Assembly: GCF_007748035.1 (NCBI RefSeq)
Contig: NZ_CP036278.1
Location: 5,208,001-5,272,000 of the forward strand
Direction of reading: 5' to 3'
DNA from: Aeoliella mucimassa
GTDB lineage: Bacteria > Planctomycetota > Planctomycetia > Pirellulales > Lacipirellulaceae
DNA length: 64,000 nucleotides
Shown here in pieces: positions 37,762 to 47,626 of the stretch. A program made the position numbers and the translations under genes. Under the pieces are notes generated by a model, which was not told the DNA's origin, made no database searches, and was given only the letters and a program-made list of their open reading frames with translations. The number at the start of each line of letters is the position of its first letter. Position 1 is the stretch's first letter.

Positions 37762-37795
37762 ACCATGTGCCCCCAGCGTGGGGGCATGGTCTTTT
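37762..37795 (+). terminator. terminator-like hairpin
   Basis: ACCATG plus GCCCCCA paired with TGGGGGC plus ATGGT around a GCG loop, with a two-base bulge, then CTTTT. No gene upstream on this strand is evident, so it may belong to a small RNA or to the repeat element. Confidence 0.45.
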
Positions 37796-37878
37796 CGAAC
37801 CCCGATCGGGGGGCGAGACTGGCAGGCAACCTACCCGTAACGAAAAGCATCCCTCATTCCATTTCCCCGAGTCCCCCC

Positions 37879-38268
37879 ATGACGCTTACGACGCCGGCCT
37901 TGCTGTTTCCGGCCATCTCGCTGTTGCTCTTGGCCTACTCGAATCGCTTTCTGGCCATCGCGCAGCTCATTCGCCAACTTCATGGCAACGGTACCGACAA
38001 GCTCGGCGATCGCATCCTTCCGCAGATCGAGAATTTGCGAAAGCGAATCGTGCTAATCAAGCGGATGCAACTTTACGGGGTGGTGAGCTTCATCACCTGC
38101 ACCGCTTCGATGTTCTGCTTGTTCCTGCACCAGGATCTGATCGGCGAGTGGATTTTCGGCGGCAGCCTGATTTTGCTGATCGTTTCGCTCTTCTACTCCG
38201 TGGTCGAGATTCAGATCTCCAGCGGCGCGATCGACGTGGAACTCAGCGAACTGGAACTGCGACGATAA
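37879..38268 (+). CDS. DUF2721 membrane protein
   Basis: 129 aa. It begins MTLTTPALLFPAISLLLLAYSNRF, the DUF2721 hallmark, with three predicted transmembrane segments (about 5-22, 66-84, 90-110) and a basic amphipathic loop (ENLRKRIVLIKRM). Function unknown. The ATG at 37879 gives the family length; upstream in-frame ATGs run through the hairpin at 37762. Confidence 0.85.
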   Translation: MTLTTPALLFPAISLLLLAYSNRFLAIAQLIRQLHGNGTDKLGDRILPQIENLRKRIVLIKRMQLYGVVSFITCTASMFCLFLHQDLIGEWIFGGSLILLIVSLFYSVVEIQISSGAIDVELSELELRR

Positions 38269-38325
38269 TGAGCGTCCCCCCGCACGAGCGGGCCTGCCCC
38301 CCGACAGTGGCCGTGAGAAAAAGAA

Positions 38326-38402
38326 GTCGCCCCTTTCGCGTAATGGCCATCGATAGGGAGGGGGGGAACTCGCGATAGGCCACGCTGAGTGAAAGGGGCG
38401 AC
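38326..38402. other. long structured hairpin between DUF2721 and purH
   Basis: Perfect 12-base arms GTCGCCCCTTTC (38326-38337) and GAAAGGGGCGAC (38391-38402), with an inner helix TGGCCATCG against CGATAGGCCA containing one bulge. No T-run follows, so it is not a simple terminator. It lies 255 bases upstream of purH. No known purine or ZTP riboswitch core was recognised. Confidence 0.55.
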
Positions 38403-38656
38403 TCTAAGGATCTGTGGGGAAACTCAATTGGGTCGATCGGCTTTTGATCAACCAGAAAAATACGACGAGATCGTACAAAGTGTAGGGATCGCCTGCGTTT
38501 CTGACCCGCGGGGCGACCACTTCTCAAGACCTGTTATTTATACGAAGCTAGGAACCAACCGGTTGATAGAAAAATAAGGCCTGCGGGCTAAACCGTCTGT
38601 GATCTGCGATACATTCCGCTCAACACTAGAGATTCAAATAGCGAGGAACTGCCAGG

Positions 38657-40231
38657 ATGACTTCTTCAAAAATCGAACGAGCACTGCTTAGTGTCAGCGA
38701 CAAAACGGGGCTCGTTGAGTTTGCCAAAGGCTTGGTAGCCGCGGGAGTCAGTCTCTATAGCACAGGTGGTACTCGTAAGGCGCTCGAAACAGCCGGTATC
38801 GAGGTGCAAGACGTTGCAGCGTATACGGGTTCGCCGGAAATGATGGACGGACGAGTCAAGACATTGCACCCTAAGGTGCACGGAGGCATTCTATGCCGAC
38901 ATGACCATACCGGCGACCAAAAATCTCTGGAAGATCACGAAATTGCCCGCTTCGAATTGGTAGTGGTTAATCTTTATCCATTTAGCCAAACCGTCGCCAA
39001 ATCCGAAACCACTTTCGCCGAAGCGATCGAACAAATCGACATCGGTGGCCCTTCGATGGTCCGCTCGGCAGCCAAGAACCACGCGTTCGTTACCATTGCT
39101 AGCAATCCTCAGCAATATTCAGAAATATTGTCGGCCATCCAGCAACAAGGCGGCACCACCCCGGAGCAGCGTCGCCAACTCGCCGCCGAAGCGTTTGCTC
39201 ATACTGCCGACTACGACGCTGGGATTGCCAAGTACTTTGCGAAGCAAACCGAAACCGAGTCGGGCGACTTCACCAGCACGATTCGCTTGAACCTCTCGCG
39301 CACGTTGCCGCTTCGCTATGGTGAGAATCCTCATCAGTGTGCCGCGCTTTACAAGCTGGCCGATGCGGGTCCACACAGCGTGGTGAATGCCGAACAACTC
39401 AACGGCAAAGAACTGAGCTACAACAACCTGCTCGATCTCGATGCCGCGCTGGGAGTGGCCCGCTCGCTCCCCACGCCTGGCGTGGCCGTGCTGAAGCACA
39501 ACAACCCGTGCGGCGCGGCCAGCGCCTCGACGCTGGGCGAAGCGATGCAAAAAGCGTGGGCCGGCGATCCGATCAGCGCGTTTGGTTCGATCCTCGGATT
39601 CAACGTGCCGGTCGATGCGGCCGCGGCCGAGTGCCTGGCCGAACCAGGCAAGTTTGTCGAAGCCATCGTGGCTCCCGACTACACGCCGGAAGCGCTAGAG
39701 ATTCTGACCACCAAGCCCAAGTGGAAAGCCAACGTGCGACTGATGAAAATCGGCCAACTCGAACCAGGCACCGGTGCGATTCAGCTTCGTTCGATCGACG
39801 GAGGCTACCTGGCCCAGACTGCCGACGACAAACCGGACGACGAGACCGAGTGGAAGATCGTGACCGAGACCACGCCGACCGATACGCAGATGGCCGACCT
39901 ACGATTCGCCTGGGCGGTGTGCCGGCACGTCAAAAGCAACGCGATCGTGCTCGCCAAGGACGAGATGCTGCTCGGCGCCGGCGCGGGTCAGATGAGCCGG
40001 GTCGACTCGGTGGAGATCTCCATCAGCAAGGCGGGCGACCGGGTGACTGGCAGCGTGCTGGCGAGCGACGCGTTCTTCCCGTTCGACGACTCGATTCACC
40101 GCGCCGCCGAGGCCGGCATCACGGCCATCATCCAGCCCGGCGGGTCACGCAACGACGAGCAAGTGATCGCCGCCTGCAATAAACATGGCTTGCCGATGGT
40201 ATTTACGAATTGCCGCCATTTCCGTCACTAG
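38657..40231 (+). CDS. purH: bifunctional AICAR formyltransferase / IMP cyclohydrolase
   Basis: 524 aa, catalyses the last two steps of IMP synthesis. The N-terminal cyclohydrolase (MGS-like) domain has SVSDKTGLVEFAKGL, STGGTRKALE and DGRVKTLHPKVHGGIL; the C-terminal transformylase domain has RYGENPHQ and the catalytic KHNNPCGAA near residue 279, and ends PGGSRNDEQVIAACNKHGLPMVFT. Complete. It is not in an operon with other pur genes; purK is 9 kb away. Confidence 0.97.
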   Translation: MTSSKIERALLSVSDKTGLVEFAKGLVAAGVSLYSTGGTRKALETAGIEVQDVAAYTGSPEMMDGRVKTLHPKVHGGILCRHDHTGDQKSLEDHEIARFELVVVNLYPFSQTVAKSETTFAEAIEQIDIGGPSMVRSAAKNHAFVTIASNPQQYSEILSAIQQQGGTTPEQRRQLAAEAFAHTADYDAGIAKYFAKQTETESGDFTSTIRLNLSRTLPLRYGENPHQCAALYKLADAGPHSVVNAEQLNGKELSYNNLLDLDAALGVARSLPTPGVAVLKHNNPCGAASASTLGEAMQKAWAGDPISAFGSILGFNVPVDAAAAECLAEPGKFVEAIVAPDYTPEALEILTTKPKWKANVRLMKIGQLEPGTGAIQLRSIDGGYLAQTADDKPDDETEWKIVTETTPTDTQMADLRFAWAVCRHVKSNAIVLAKDEMLLGAGAGQMSRVDSVEISISKAGDRVTGSVLASDAFFPFDDSIHRAAEAGITAIIQPGGSRNDEQVIAACNKHGLPMVFTNCRHFRH

Positions 40232-40239
40232 GGTATACT
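40210..40239 (+). promoter_or_regulatory. possible promoter of the RDD gene
   Basis: TTGCCG at 40210-40215, an 18-bp spacer and TATACT at 40234-40239, overlapping the end of purH. The -35 match is weak. Confidence 0.35.
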
Positions 40240-40300
40240 GCAAACCGCCGCTTCGGTCGGTGTAACCTAGGCAGGCTAATATTCAGCGGGGGGACTTCCT

Positions 40301-40882
40301 GTGCAAGATCCAAATAACCCATTTGCCGCTCCGACGTCGTACGAAGATATGTCGGACCCGATGGCACCGTACTCCCATGCTCCCCTTGCTGGTCGCGGCG
40401 TGCGACTGGGAGCGGCAATCATCGACGTGATGATTCTCTTGGCAGTATTGTTCCCGCTTTACTTCGCGATTACGTTTATGTTCTATCCCAAGATGTGGGA
40501 TTTCGTGAGCATGGACCGACAGGGCAAAACTCAGGCTCAGATCCAACGAGAAATTGAAGCAAACCAACCCAGCGTGCTATTTGGGTACGGAATGGTCCCC
40601 CTTGGTTATGGAATTTACCTTGCCATCAATGGCTACCTGCTTGCAACCAACGGGCAGACCGTTGCCAAAAATCTGCTCGGTATCAAAATCGTACGAACCG
40701 ATGGATCGCCAGCCGACCTGGGACGCTTGTTTGGCATTCGCTACCTACCATTCAAGCTAATCATGCTTATACCTTGGTTAGGTTTCCTCGTTACATGGAT
40801 AATCAATCCGCTCATGATTTTCCGCGAATCGCGCAAGTGTTTGCACGACGATCTCGCCGATACGATTGTAGTGCAAGCATAG
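40301..40882 (+). CDS. RDD-family membrane protein 1
   Basis: 193 aa from a GTG at 40301 behind a GGGGGGA ribosome binding site (about 40289-40295). The RDD pattern is in GRGVRLGAAIIDVMILL (about 29-45) and later GQTVAKNLLGIKIVRTDGS; three transmembrane segments follow the family plan. RDD proteins include transporters and secretion-linked proteins; the role here is unknown. The next gene is a paralogue with the same layout (MWDF ... NGYLLATxGQT ... LGIKIVRT). Confidence 0.85.
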   Translation: MQDPNNPFAAPTSYEDMSDPMAPYSHAPLAGRGVRLGAAIIDVMILLAVLFPLYFAITFMFYPKMWDFVSMDRQGKTQAQIQREIEANQPSVLFGYGMVPLGYGIYLAINGYLLATNGQTVAKNLLGIKIVRTDGSPADLGRLFGIRYLPFKLIMLIPWLGFLVTWIINPLMIFRESRKCLHDDLADTIVVQA

Positions 40883-40920
40883 AAATCGCTGGCTAAGATA
40901 AACCGTAGTGATGCATGCCT

Positions 40921-40967
40921 TCCCCCCGGCGGTCTGCTTCGGCGTCAACCGATCAGGCGGGGGGAAT
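40921..40967 (+). other. GC-rich inverted repeat between the RDD genes
   Basis: Nine-base perfect arms TTCCCCCCG (40921-40929) and CGGGGGGAA (40959-40967). No T-run follows, so factor-independent termination is doubtful; it may reduce transcription into the second RDD gene. Confidence 0.45.
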
Positions 40968-41028
40968 AAGACTGGAGTGCGAAACGTAAGGAATTTTGAT
41001 ATCAGATTTCTCTAGGCGGTGAGTTCTG

Positions 41029-41613
41029 ATGGAAACAATTGCGAACCCGTTTGCTTCGCCACAGGCCAAGCAGGTAGATGGTGTCCTCGAAGTAGCGCCA
41101 GAGTTTGGCCATTTCGCGGAGCGTGAGTCACGATTCTGGGCAGCCTTGATCGACGGTGCCCTGTTGTGGGTCTTGAACGTAGTTTTAGGCTTGGTGCTAG
41201 CCAACTCGCTGTATCCCAATATGTGGGACTTTTACCGCAACCAGGACTTCCAGTCGAAGTCGACCGCGGAACTGCGCCGCGAGTACCAGGCTACCCAGCC
41301 TGGCTGGGAGTTCAAAATCGGCATGGTGTTCGTCGGCTTTGCTGTGTTCCTGGCCATCAACGGTTACCTGCTGGCGACCAAAGGCCAAACGATCGGCAAG
41401 AAGATGCTCGGCATCAAGATCGTGCGGACCAATGGCACCCAGGCAGGCATCTGGCGACTCGTTGGGTTGCGGTATCTGCCATTCACGCTGATGTATCTCA
41501 TCCCCGTCGTGGGACCGATCGTCACGCGTTTGATCGATCCGTTGATGATCTTCGACAAGTCGCACAAGTGCATGCACGATGAGTTTGCCGACACCATCGT
41601 GATCCGCACCTAG
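41029..41613 (+). CDS. RDD-family membrane protein 2
   Basis: 194 aa, clear paralogue of the gene at 40301 by tandem duplication: both share the segments LYPNMWDF/FYPKMWDF, NGYLLAT.GQT, LGIKIVRT and the ending DEFADTIV/DDLADTIV. The RDD motif here is ESRFWAALIDGALL (about 32-45). Three predicted membrane segments. Substrate unknown. Confidence 0.85.
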   Translation: METIANPFASPQAKQVDGVLEVAPEFGHFAERESRFWAALIDGALLWVLNVVLGLVLANSLYPNMWDFYRNQDFQSKSTAELRREYQATQPGWEFKIGMVFVGFAVFLAINGYLLATKGQTIGKKMLGIKIVRTNGTQAGIWRLVGLRYLPFTLMYLIPVVGPIVTRLIDPLMIFDKSHKCMHDEFADTIVIRT

Positions 41614-41999
41614 ATAGCGAACCACAACAGTGCCGATTCGCGATCGTCCGCTGCGGTGGCTCTCGGCCAGAACCGACAATCCGTACCACGGCGTCTCGAT
41701 TGAACCCGAGCAACGCCGGGGGCGGGTGTGACGAGTCGGCGACTAGCGATCTTAAGGGCAGCACTGCACAAAATGGCGGGCGCCTGGTCGATCGAGCCAA
41801 AGTCTCGCCCTCGCTGGCACCGAGGAATGACCGATAGAGAGATCCGTTACCAGCGGCGATGCGAGGATTTTAGCGATATTAAGGCATTTTTTGGTGAATC
41901 CAAGCTGCTGACGCGAATCACACGGCTGGTTACAATAGAAGGTTAACCGCTGCCGGTGCCTTGTTTCATTTCCTGATTTTTAGCTGTTTGCCTTCAACG
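41614..41999. other. 386-bp gap with promoter for the FHA gene
   Basis: No supported gene; a 72-codon frame at 41728-41946 has no ribosome binding site or motif. CTGACG at 41908-41913, a 17-bp spacer and TACAAT at 41931-41936 form a plausible sigma-70 promoter with a start about 57 bases before the FHA gene. Confidence 0.45.
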
Positions 42000-42674
42000 A
42001 TGGCCCAAATTTCGCTTTACGTCTTGGATGGTGCCGATCGTGGGAGGAAGTACGAAAGCCTCTCGACGCCGATCACCATCGGCCGCGAGGAAGGCAACGC
42101 CGTACAGCTGAACGACGAACGGATCAGCCGTTTTCATATCAAAATCCAGGAAGACCAGGACATGCTCGTGCTGACCGACCTGGACAGCACCAACGGCACC
42201 CGCGTGAACGGCGAGCAAGTGCAGCTGCGGATTTTGCGATACGGCGACATCATCTCGCTCGGCCGGAGTGTCCTCCGCTACGGCACCCGCGATCAGATTG
42301 CCCAGCGTCTGCAACAACTGCACGAGGAAGGGGATGTTCCCACCGAGCACCTCGACAGCAGCGCACTGGCCAAGCAGCTGGTCAGCACGTCGGACCTCGA
42401 TTTCGGCTGGGACGGCCCAGGCGAGACGCATAGCACGCTGCACATTCCCAAAGCCCCGGAACTACCCGAGGGCCTCGGCCCCGCGCAGGCGGCCCAGCTT
42501 TCGGAGCTACTGGAGTACCTTCACCTGCGGACCCGTGCACTGCTGGAGGGAGTCGAGATCCCCGACGGTAGCCCGAAGGTCGAAATTGCCATCACCCGCT
42601 GGCAGGGCCTGCTCGATATGCAGGGCCTGTTGGCCGAGTATCTTCGTGGTATCGGTGATCCCGAGCTCGAATAA
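42000..42674 (+). CDS. FHA domain protein
   Basis: 224 aa. An N-terminal forkhead-associated domain (about 1-95) has the core residues GREEGNAVQLNDERISRFH and STNGTRVNG, which bind phosphothreonine. The second half (about 100-224) is helical, without recognisable motif. FHA proteins read Ser/Thr kinase signalling, which planctomycetes use widely. The ATG at 42000 starts right at the domain; the earlier one adds hydrophobic residues that do not fit. Confidence 0.9.
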   Translation: MAQISLYVLDGADRGRKYESLSTPITIGREEGNAVQLNDERISRFHIKIQEDQDMLVLTDLDSTNGTRVNGEQVQLRILRYGDIISLGRSVLRYGTRDQIAQRLQQLHEEGDVPTEHLDSSALAKQLVSTSDLDFGWDGPGETHSTLHIPKAPELPEGLGPAQAAQLSELLEYLHLRTRALLEGVEIPDGSPKVEIAITRWQGLLDMQGLLAEYLRGIGDPELE

Positions 42675-42837
42675 CCGGCAAAACTAGCTGCCGGCCCGCC
42701 CTACAGCCACTGCTCGTCAAGCACCAAAATATGGGGTGAGCGGGCCGCCTATTCTGCGACATGAAAATCCGTGTGTGTCGCGATAGAATGGTTCGACTCG
42801 CCATCTAGATTCTCACTCATGTCACTCGGATATCGTC

Positions 42838-45800
42838 ATGGACGCCCCTCCGTTTGTGCACCTGCACTGCCATAGTCACTACAGCCTGCTAGACGGGGCG
42901 AGCCCGATTAAAAAGCTCGTTGCGCGGGCCAAAGAGCTCGGCATGAACGGCCTAGCACTTACCGACCACGGCAACCTGTACGGGGCGCTCGAATTTTACC
43001 GGGCGTGCAAAGACGAAGGCATCAACCCGATTGTCGGCTACGAGGCGTACATCGCCCCGGCCAGCCGATTCGACAAAGGGGGAGCCTCCAGCAGCAAAGA
43101 GGCCAGCTACCACCTGACGTTGCTCGCCCAGAACCAGACCGGCTTCAAGAACTTGGTGAAAATGTCGAGCCGGGCGTTTCTCGAAGGCTTTTACCACAAG
43201 CCCCGTATCGACAAGGAATTGCTCGAAGCCCACAGCGACGGCATCATTTGCCTGAGCGGGTGCGTATCGGGCGAGTTGAGTCGCACCTTGCTCTCGGGCC
43301 ATACCGCCGACGAGGCCCTCGCCCACGGCAGCAAAATCGTCGAGTGGTTCGAGCGGGTATTCGGCCCGCGGTACTTCCTGGAGATCCAAGACAACGGAGT
43401 CGACATCCAGCGAGCGGCGATGGAGCTGACCGTCGAACTGGCCAACAAGGTGGGTGTTCCGCTCGTCGCGACCAGCGACGCTCACTACGTCAACCGCGAG
43501 GATGCCGAAGCCCAGGACGTGCTGCTCTGCATCAACACCGGTAAGTACCGCACCGACACCGGCCGGATGAAGATGGAAGGCGACGAGTTCTTCCTCCGCA
43601 GCCCCGAGGAGATGTTCGCTGCGCTACCGGATCACGCCGACGCGCTCAAGCGAAGCCAAAGCATCGCCGACTCGGTCGATATCGATCTGGAACTCGGCAA
43701 ACGGTACTTCCCCACGTTCACCACGCCGGGCAACACCGAGCCCGACATCAGCGCGAGCGAAGAGTACCTACGCGAGCTGGTGATTAAGGGACTTAAAGAA
43801 CGCTACTCCGACGTGCTACACCGCTGGCAGAACAACGATCCAGCGACCGGCGAACTGTCGGACGAGGTCATGGCCCGCGTCGACCGCGAGCTGGGAGTCA
43901 TCAACAAGCTCGGCTTCCCCGACTACTTCTTGATCGTGTGGGACTTCGTGCGTTTTGCGGTCGACAACAACATCCCATGCACGGCTCGTGGTTCCGGCGT
44001 GGGCTCGCTGGTTTGTTTCTCGCTGAAACTCAGCCACGTCTGCCCGCTGGAATACGACCTGCTGTTCGAGCGGTTCCTCGACGAGAGCCGGCTGGAAGCC
44101 CCTGATATCGATATCGACTTCTGCAAGCAGCGCCGGGTGGAAGTCATCCAGTACGTGAAAGACAAGTACGGCGAGGCCAACGTTGCCCAGATCGGCACGT
44201 TCGGAACTCTGGCCGCGCGGGCGGCGATCAAGGACGTCGGCCGGACGATGTCGATGCCGATCTTCCGGGTCGATCAGATCACGGCCATGATCCCCGACCA
44301 ACTCGGCATCAGCCTCGACAAGGCCCTCGAGCAGTCCGAAGACCTGAAAGCGGCTTACGAAAGCGACCCGGAGATTCGCGAGCTGCTCGATCTGGCTCGC
44401 AAGATCGAAGGCCTCGCCCGCAACGTTGGTACCCATGCGGCCGCGGTGGTGATCGCCAAGAAGCCGGTCGACGAATACGTGCCGCTGCAGCACGTGAAAG
44501 GCAAGACCGAAGTCATCACCCAGTGGTCGATGAACGACGTGGAAGCCGCTGGGTTGCTAAAGATGGACTTCCTCGGTCTTCGCAACCTGACGATCCTCGC
44601 CCGCAGTATCGACCTGATCGAGGAGTCAACCGGCGAACGCATCGATCCCTATAAGTTCCCGCTCGACGACAGGGAGTCGTACGCCTTGCTCTGCCGCGGC
44701 GAGACCAAGGGTATCTTCCAGCTCGAATCGGGCGGTATTCGTGACCTTCTGCAGCGGATGAAGCCCGACAATTTCCGCGACATCATCGCTACCGCGGCCC
44801 TCTACCGACCTGGCCCGCTCGAAGGCGGCATGGTCGACCAGTACATCGAAGTGAAGCACGGCCGCCGCCCCGCCGAGTACCCGCACCCTGTGATGGAAGA
44901 GGTGCTGGATGAAACGCATGGCGTAATGGTGTATCAAGAACAGGTGATGCGGATTCTCAATCGCCTGGGTGGAATCGGCCTGTCCGAATCGTACAAATGT
45001 ATTAAAGCGATCAGCAAGAAGAAGCTGCCGATCATTGCGAAGTTCCGCGAGGAGTTCCTGAACGGGGCCCAAGAGAAAGGGCTCGACAAGAAAAAGGCCG
45101 AAGAACTGTTCGGCATGATCGAGAAGTTCGCCGGCTACGGCTTCAATAAGTCGCACTCCACCGCCTACGCGCTCATCGCGTACATGACCGCCTACCTTAA
45201 GGCGCACTACTCGGTGGAGTTTATGGCCGCCTTGCTATCGGGCGACATCCCCGGCCGTAACTTCAAGAGCAAAGACTCGTTGGTCGAGCATCTCGAAGAC
45301 TGCAAACGGATGGAAATCGAGGTGGTTCCGCCCGACGTGAACAGCTCGTTTGTCGACTTTGCGGTCCGCGAAGGCCGAATTCTGTTCGGCTTGTCCGCGA
45401 TCAAAGGTTGCGGCGGCGGAGCGGCCGACGCCATCGTCGAGGCCCGAGAAAAGGATGGCCCGTTCCGCAGTTTGTTCGACTTCTGCGAGCGGATCGACCC
45501 CAGTTCGTGCAACCGTTCGACGATCGAAACGTTGGTGAAAGCAGGTGCTTTCGATTCGCTCGGCGCGCATCGCTCGCAATTGATGGCCATTGTCGATCGG
45601 GCGCTGCAAGCGGGTGCTTCGGCGATGAAGGATCGCCGCAGTGGCCAGAAGGGCCTGTTCGATTCGCTTGAGGAGGATGTGCAAAAAGCCGACGCGGCCG
45701 ACCTGCCCGACATCCCCGAGATGGAGGAGAAGGATCGGCTGTTGATGGAGAAGGAAGTACTCGGCTTCTATCTCTCGAGTCATCCGCTGGCCGAATTCGA

Positions 45801-46443
45801 ATCGCTGCTACGAACCTACTGCACGCACAACAGTAAGCAAGTCACCGAACTCGAGCATCGCAGCGAAGTCGTGATGGGCGGTATGCTCGCGGCCATCAAG
45901 TTCTCGCATACCAAGAATCCTAAGCCCGGCAAACCGTCGAAATACGCCATGTGGGACTTGGAAGATCTCGATGGCATCGTTCGCTGCATTCTGTGGCCCG
46001 AGCAGTTTGCCGATTTTGGCCACCTAGTGGAGCCAGATGCCAAGGTCGCCGTGCGGGCAGCGATCGACCGCCGACCGGGGGCGGAAGAAGTGAACCTGAT
46101 CGTGAACGAAGTGATGACCATCGAGTCGCTTGCCGAGCGATATACCAGCGGCTTGTCGGTTCGGGTGGATGAAGCACGCCATGGCATGGACATGCTTGGC
46201 CCACTGCACGAGATTGTTCGCGGCTACCCGGGGCACAAGACCTTGAAGCTTCACCTGTGCCTGGAAGATGGGGCGGTCGCGCACATCGAAAGCGGCAAGA
46301 AGGTGGACCTCGACCCCGAGCTTCGCCGCCGACTCGACGAACTGCTCGGCGGCGGCTGCGTCATCCCGATCGGCAGCCCGCCGAAGCCAACCTCTGGCGG
46401 CCAAAACGGCAACGGCCGGGGGCGCGGTAATTACGGCCGTTAG
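42838..46443 (+). CDS. dnaE: DNA polymerase III alpha subunit
   Basis: 1201 aa, the replicative polymerase catalytic subunit. Order: PHP domain (about 1-210, beginning FVHLHCHSHYSLLDGAS), palm with the catalytic pair in APDIDIDFCKQRR (about 421-431) and the third Asp in KMDFLGLRNLT (about 574-584), beta-binding and tandem HhH region (about 810-960), OB fold near 1020-1100. All catalytic Asp residues are present. It is a DnaE1-type protein with an intact-looking PHP domain (HCHSH, DHGN, DAHY). Confidence 0.97.
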   Translation: MDAPPFVHLHCHSHYSLLDGASPIKKLVARAKELGMNGLALTDHGNLYGALEFYRACKDEGINPIVGYEAYIAPASRFDKGGASSSKEASYHLTLLAQNQTGFKNLVKMSSRAFLEGFYHKPRIDKELLEAHSDGIICLSGCVSGELSRTLLSGHTADEALAHGSKIVEWFERVFGPRYFLEIQDNGVDIQRAAMELTVELANKVGVPLVATSDAHYVNREDAEAQDVLLCINTGKYRTDTGRMKMEGDEFFLRSPEEMFAALPDHADALKRSQSIADSVDIDLELGKRYFPTFTTPGNTEPDISASEEYLRELVIKGLKERYSDVLHRWQNNDPATGELSDEVMARVDRELGVINKLGFPDYFLIVWDFVRFAVDNNIPCTARGSGVGSLVCFSLKLSHVCPLEYDLLFERFLDESRLEAPDIDIDFCKQRRVEVIQYVKDKYGEANVAQIGTFGTLAARAAIKDVGRTMSMPIFRVDQITAMIPDQLGISLDKALEQSEDLKAAYESDPEIRELLDLARKIEGLARNVGTHAAAVVIAKKPVDEYVPLQHVKGKTEVITQWSMNDVEAAGLLKMDFLGLRNLTILARSIDLIEESTGERIDPYKFPLDDRESYALLCRGETKGIFQLESGGIRDLLQRMKPDNFRDIIATAALYRPGPLEGGMVDQYIEVKHGRRPAEYPHPVMEEVLDETHGVMVYQEQVMRILNRLGGIGLSESYKCIKAISKKKLPIIAKFREEFLNGAQEKGLDKKKAEELFGMIEKFAGYGFNKSHSTAYALIAYMTAYLKAHYSVEFMAALLSGDIPGRNFKSKDSLVEHLEDCKRMEIEVVPPDVNSSFVDFAVREGRILFGLSAIKGCGGGAADAIVEAREKDGPFRSLFDFCERIDPSSCNRSTIETLVKAGAFDSLGAHRSQLMAIVDRALQAGASAMKDRRSGQKGLFDSLEEDVQKADAADLPDIPEMEEKDRLLMEKEVLGFYLSSHPLAEFESLLRTYCTHNSKQVTELEHRSEVVMGGMLAAIKFSHTKNPKPGKPSKYAMWDLEDLDGIVRCILWPEQFADFGHLVEPDAKVAVRAAIDRRPGAEEVNLIVNEVMTIESLAERYTSGLSVRVDEARHGMDMLGPLHEIVRGYPGHKTLKLHLCLEDGAVAHIESGKKVDLDPELRRRLDELLGGGCVIPIGSPPKPTSGGQNGNGRGRGNYGR

Positions 46444-46536
46444 GTTTTGCCTAGGGTTGTCGATAGCCAATTGCCGAATCGCTAACTAAGATCGTAAATT
46501 CTCCAACGAAGGCGATTACCTAGGGACTTTGGTGTC

Positions 46537-47514
46537 ATGTCATTAATTAAGCGAATTCTGGTAACTGGCGGGGCTGGCTTCTTGGGCTCGCACCTGTGCG
46601 AGCGGCTCGTCGCTGACGGGCACGACGTCATCTGCCTCGACAATTTTTTTACCAGCCAGAAGAGCAACGTCGCCCACCTGCTCGACAAACATAACTTCGA
46701 GCTGATTCGCCACGACGTGACTCACCCGCTGTTTCTTGAAGTCGACGAGATCTACAACTTCGCCTGCCCAGCGGCTCCCGGGCATTATCAGTACAATCCC
46801 ATCAAAACGATGAAAACTTCGGTCATGGGGGCCATCAACGTGCTCGGCATGGCCAAACGCTGCCGGGCGAAGGTGCTGCAAGCTTCCACCAGCGAAGTGT
46901 ATGGCGACCCCGAAGTCCATCCTCAGCCGGAAAGCTATCGCGGATCGGTGAACACCGTCGGCCTGCGGTCGTGTTACGACGAAGGTAAGCGGGCGGCCGA
47001 GACCTTGTTCATGGACTATCACCGCATGAACCGGGTAAACATCCGCCTGGTACGCATATTCAACACCTATGGTCCGAGGATGCACCCCTACGATGGCCGC
47101 GTGGTATCGAACTTCATTCGCCAGGCGATCAACGGCGAGGACATCACCATATTTGGCGACGGTTCGCAGTCTCGCTCGTTCTGCTACCGCGACGACCTGG
47201 TCGAGGGCATCATCCGCATGATGAACGGACCGGACGATTTTGTTGGACCTGTAAACATTGGCAATCCCGGCGAGTTTACCATTCGCGAACTGGCGGAGCA
47301 GGTAATCGAGCTGACCGGCTCGAAGTCGAAGATGATTCAAATGCCGCTGCCGGCCGACGATCCCACGCAGCGCCAGCCCGACATCACGCTGGCCAAGAAA
47401 CACCTCGACTGGGAGCCAAAAATCGCCCTTCGCGAAGGCCTGCAGAAAACCATCGAGTGGTTCCAGTCGATCCATCTCGACGATTACCGCGCGCCGACGC
47501 CGAACTTTGTGTAA
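46537..47514 (+). CDS. UDP-glucuronate decarboxylase-like NAD-dependent epimerase/dehydratase
   Basis: 325 aa, extended SDR. Rossmann motif [10 protein letters not shown] (11-20), catalytic Thr118 in ASTSEVYGD, Tyr147 and Lys151 (SCYDEGK), and the UXS-type segment [17 protein letters not shown] (75-91) plus [18 protein letters not shown]. These match UDP-xylose synthases, which decarboxylate UDP-glucuronate for polysaccharide or glycoprotein synthesis. No other sugar-nucleotide gene is adjacent. It starts 94 bases after dnaE. Confidence 0.9.
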   Translation: MSLIKRILVTGGAGFLGSHLCERLVADGHDVICLDNFFTSQKSNVAHLLDKHNFELIRHDVTHPLFLEVDEIYNFACPAAPGHYQYNPIKTMKTSVMGAINVLGMAKRCRAKVLQASTSEVYGDPEVHPQPESYRGSVNTVGLRSCYDEGKRAAETLFMDYHRMNRVNIRLVRIFNTYGPRMHPYDGRVVSNFIRQAINGEDITIFGDGSQSRSFCYRDDLVEGIIRMMNGPDDFVGPVNIGNPGEFTIRELAEQVIELTGSKSKMIQMPLPADDPTQRQPDITLAKKHLDWEPKIALREGLQKTIEWFQSIHLDDYRAPTPNFV

Positions 47515-47626
47515 AACGACCGGGGCTGTTGGCCAACTCCGTTCGCCGATAGGCTACTAGCTTTCGCGGCCGAATCGACGAACGACCGGCCAATTGCCAC
47601 CCACCAGCCCCCCCACGCGTCGCGAC

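Larger units (their letters stand above)
37118..37878. other. 761-bp intergenic region with hairpin element copy 2
   Basis: No supported gene. It lies between the divergent DUF1559 operon and DUF2721. It holds copy 2 of the double-hairpin element and, at 37762-37790, a further strong hairpin followed by CTTTT. Part of the region between 37118 and 37520 shows nothing I can interpret. Confidence 0.6.

Noticed and set aside
38403-38656. ZTP or purine riboswitch before purH
   Set aside because: No pfl-motif or purine aptamer core could be recognised; only a generic hairpin farther upstream.
41728-41946. 72-codon open frame before the FHA gene
   Set aside because: No ribosome binding site or motif, and it covers the likely promoter at 41908-41936.
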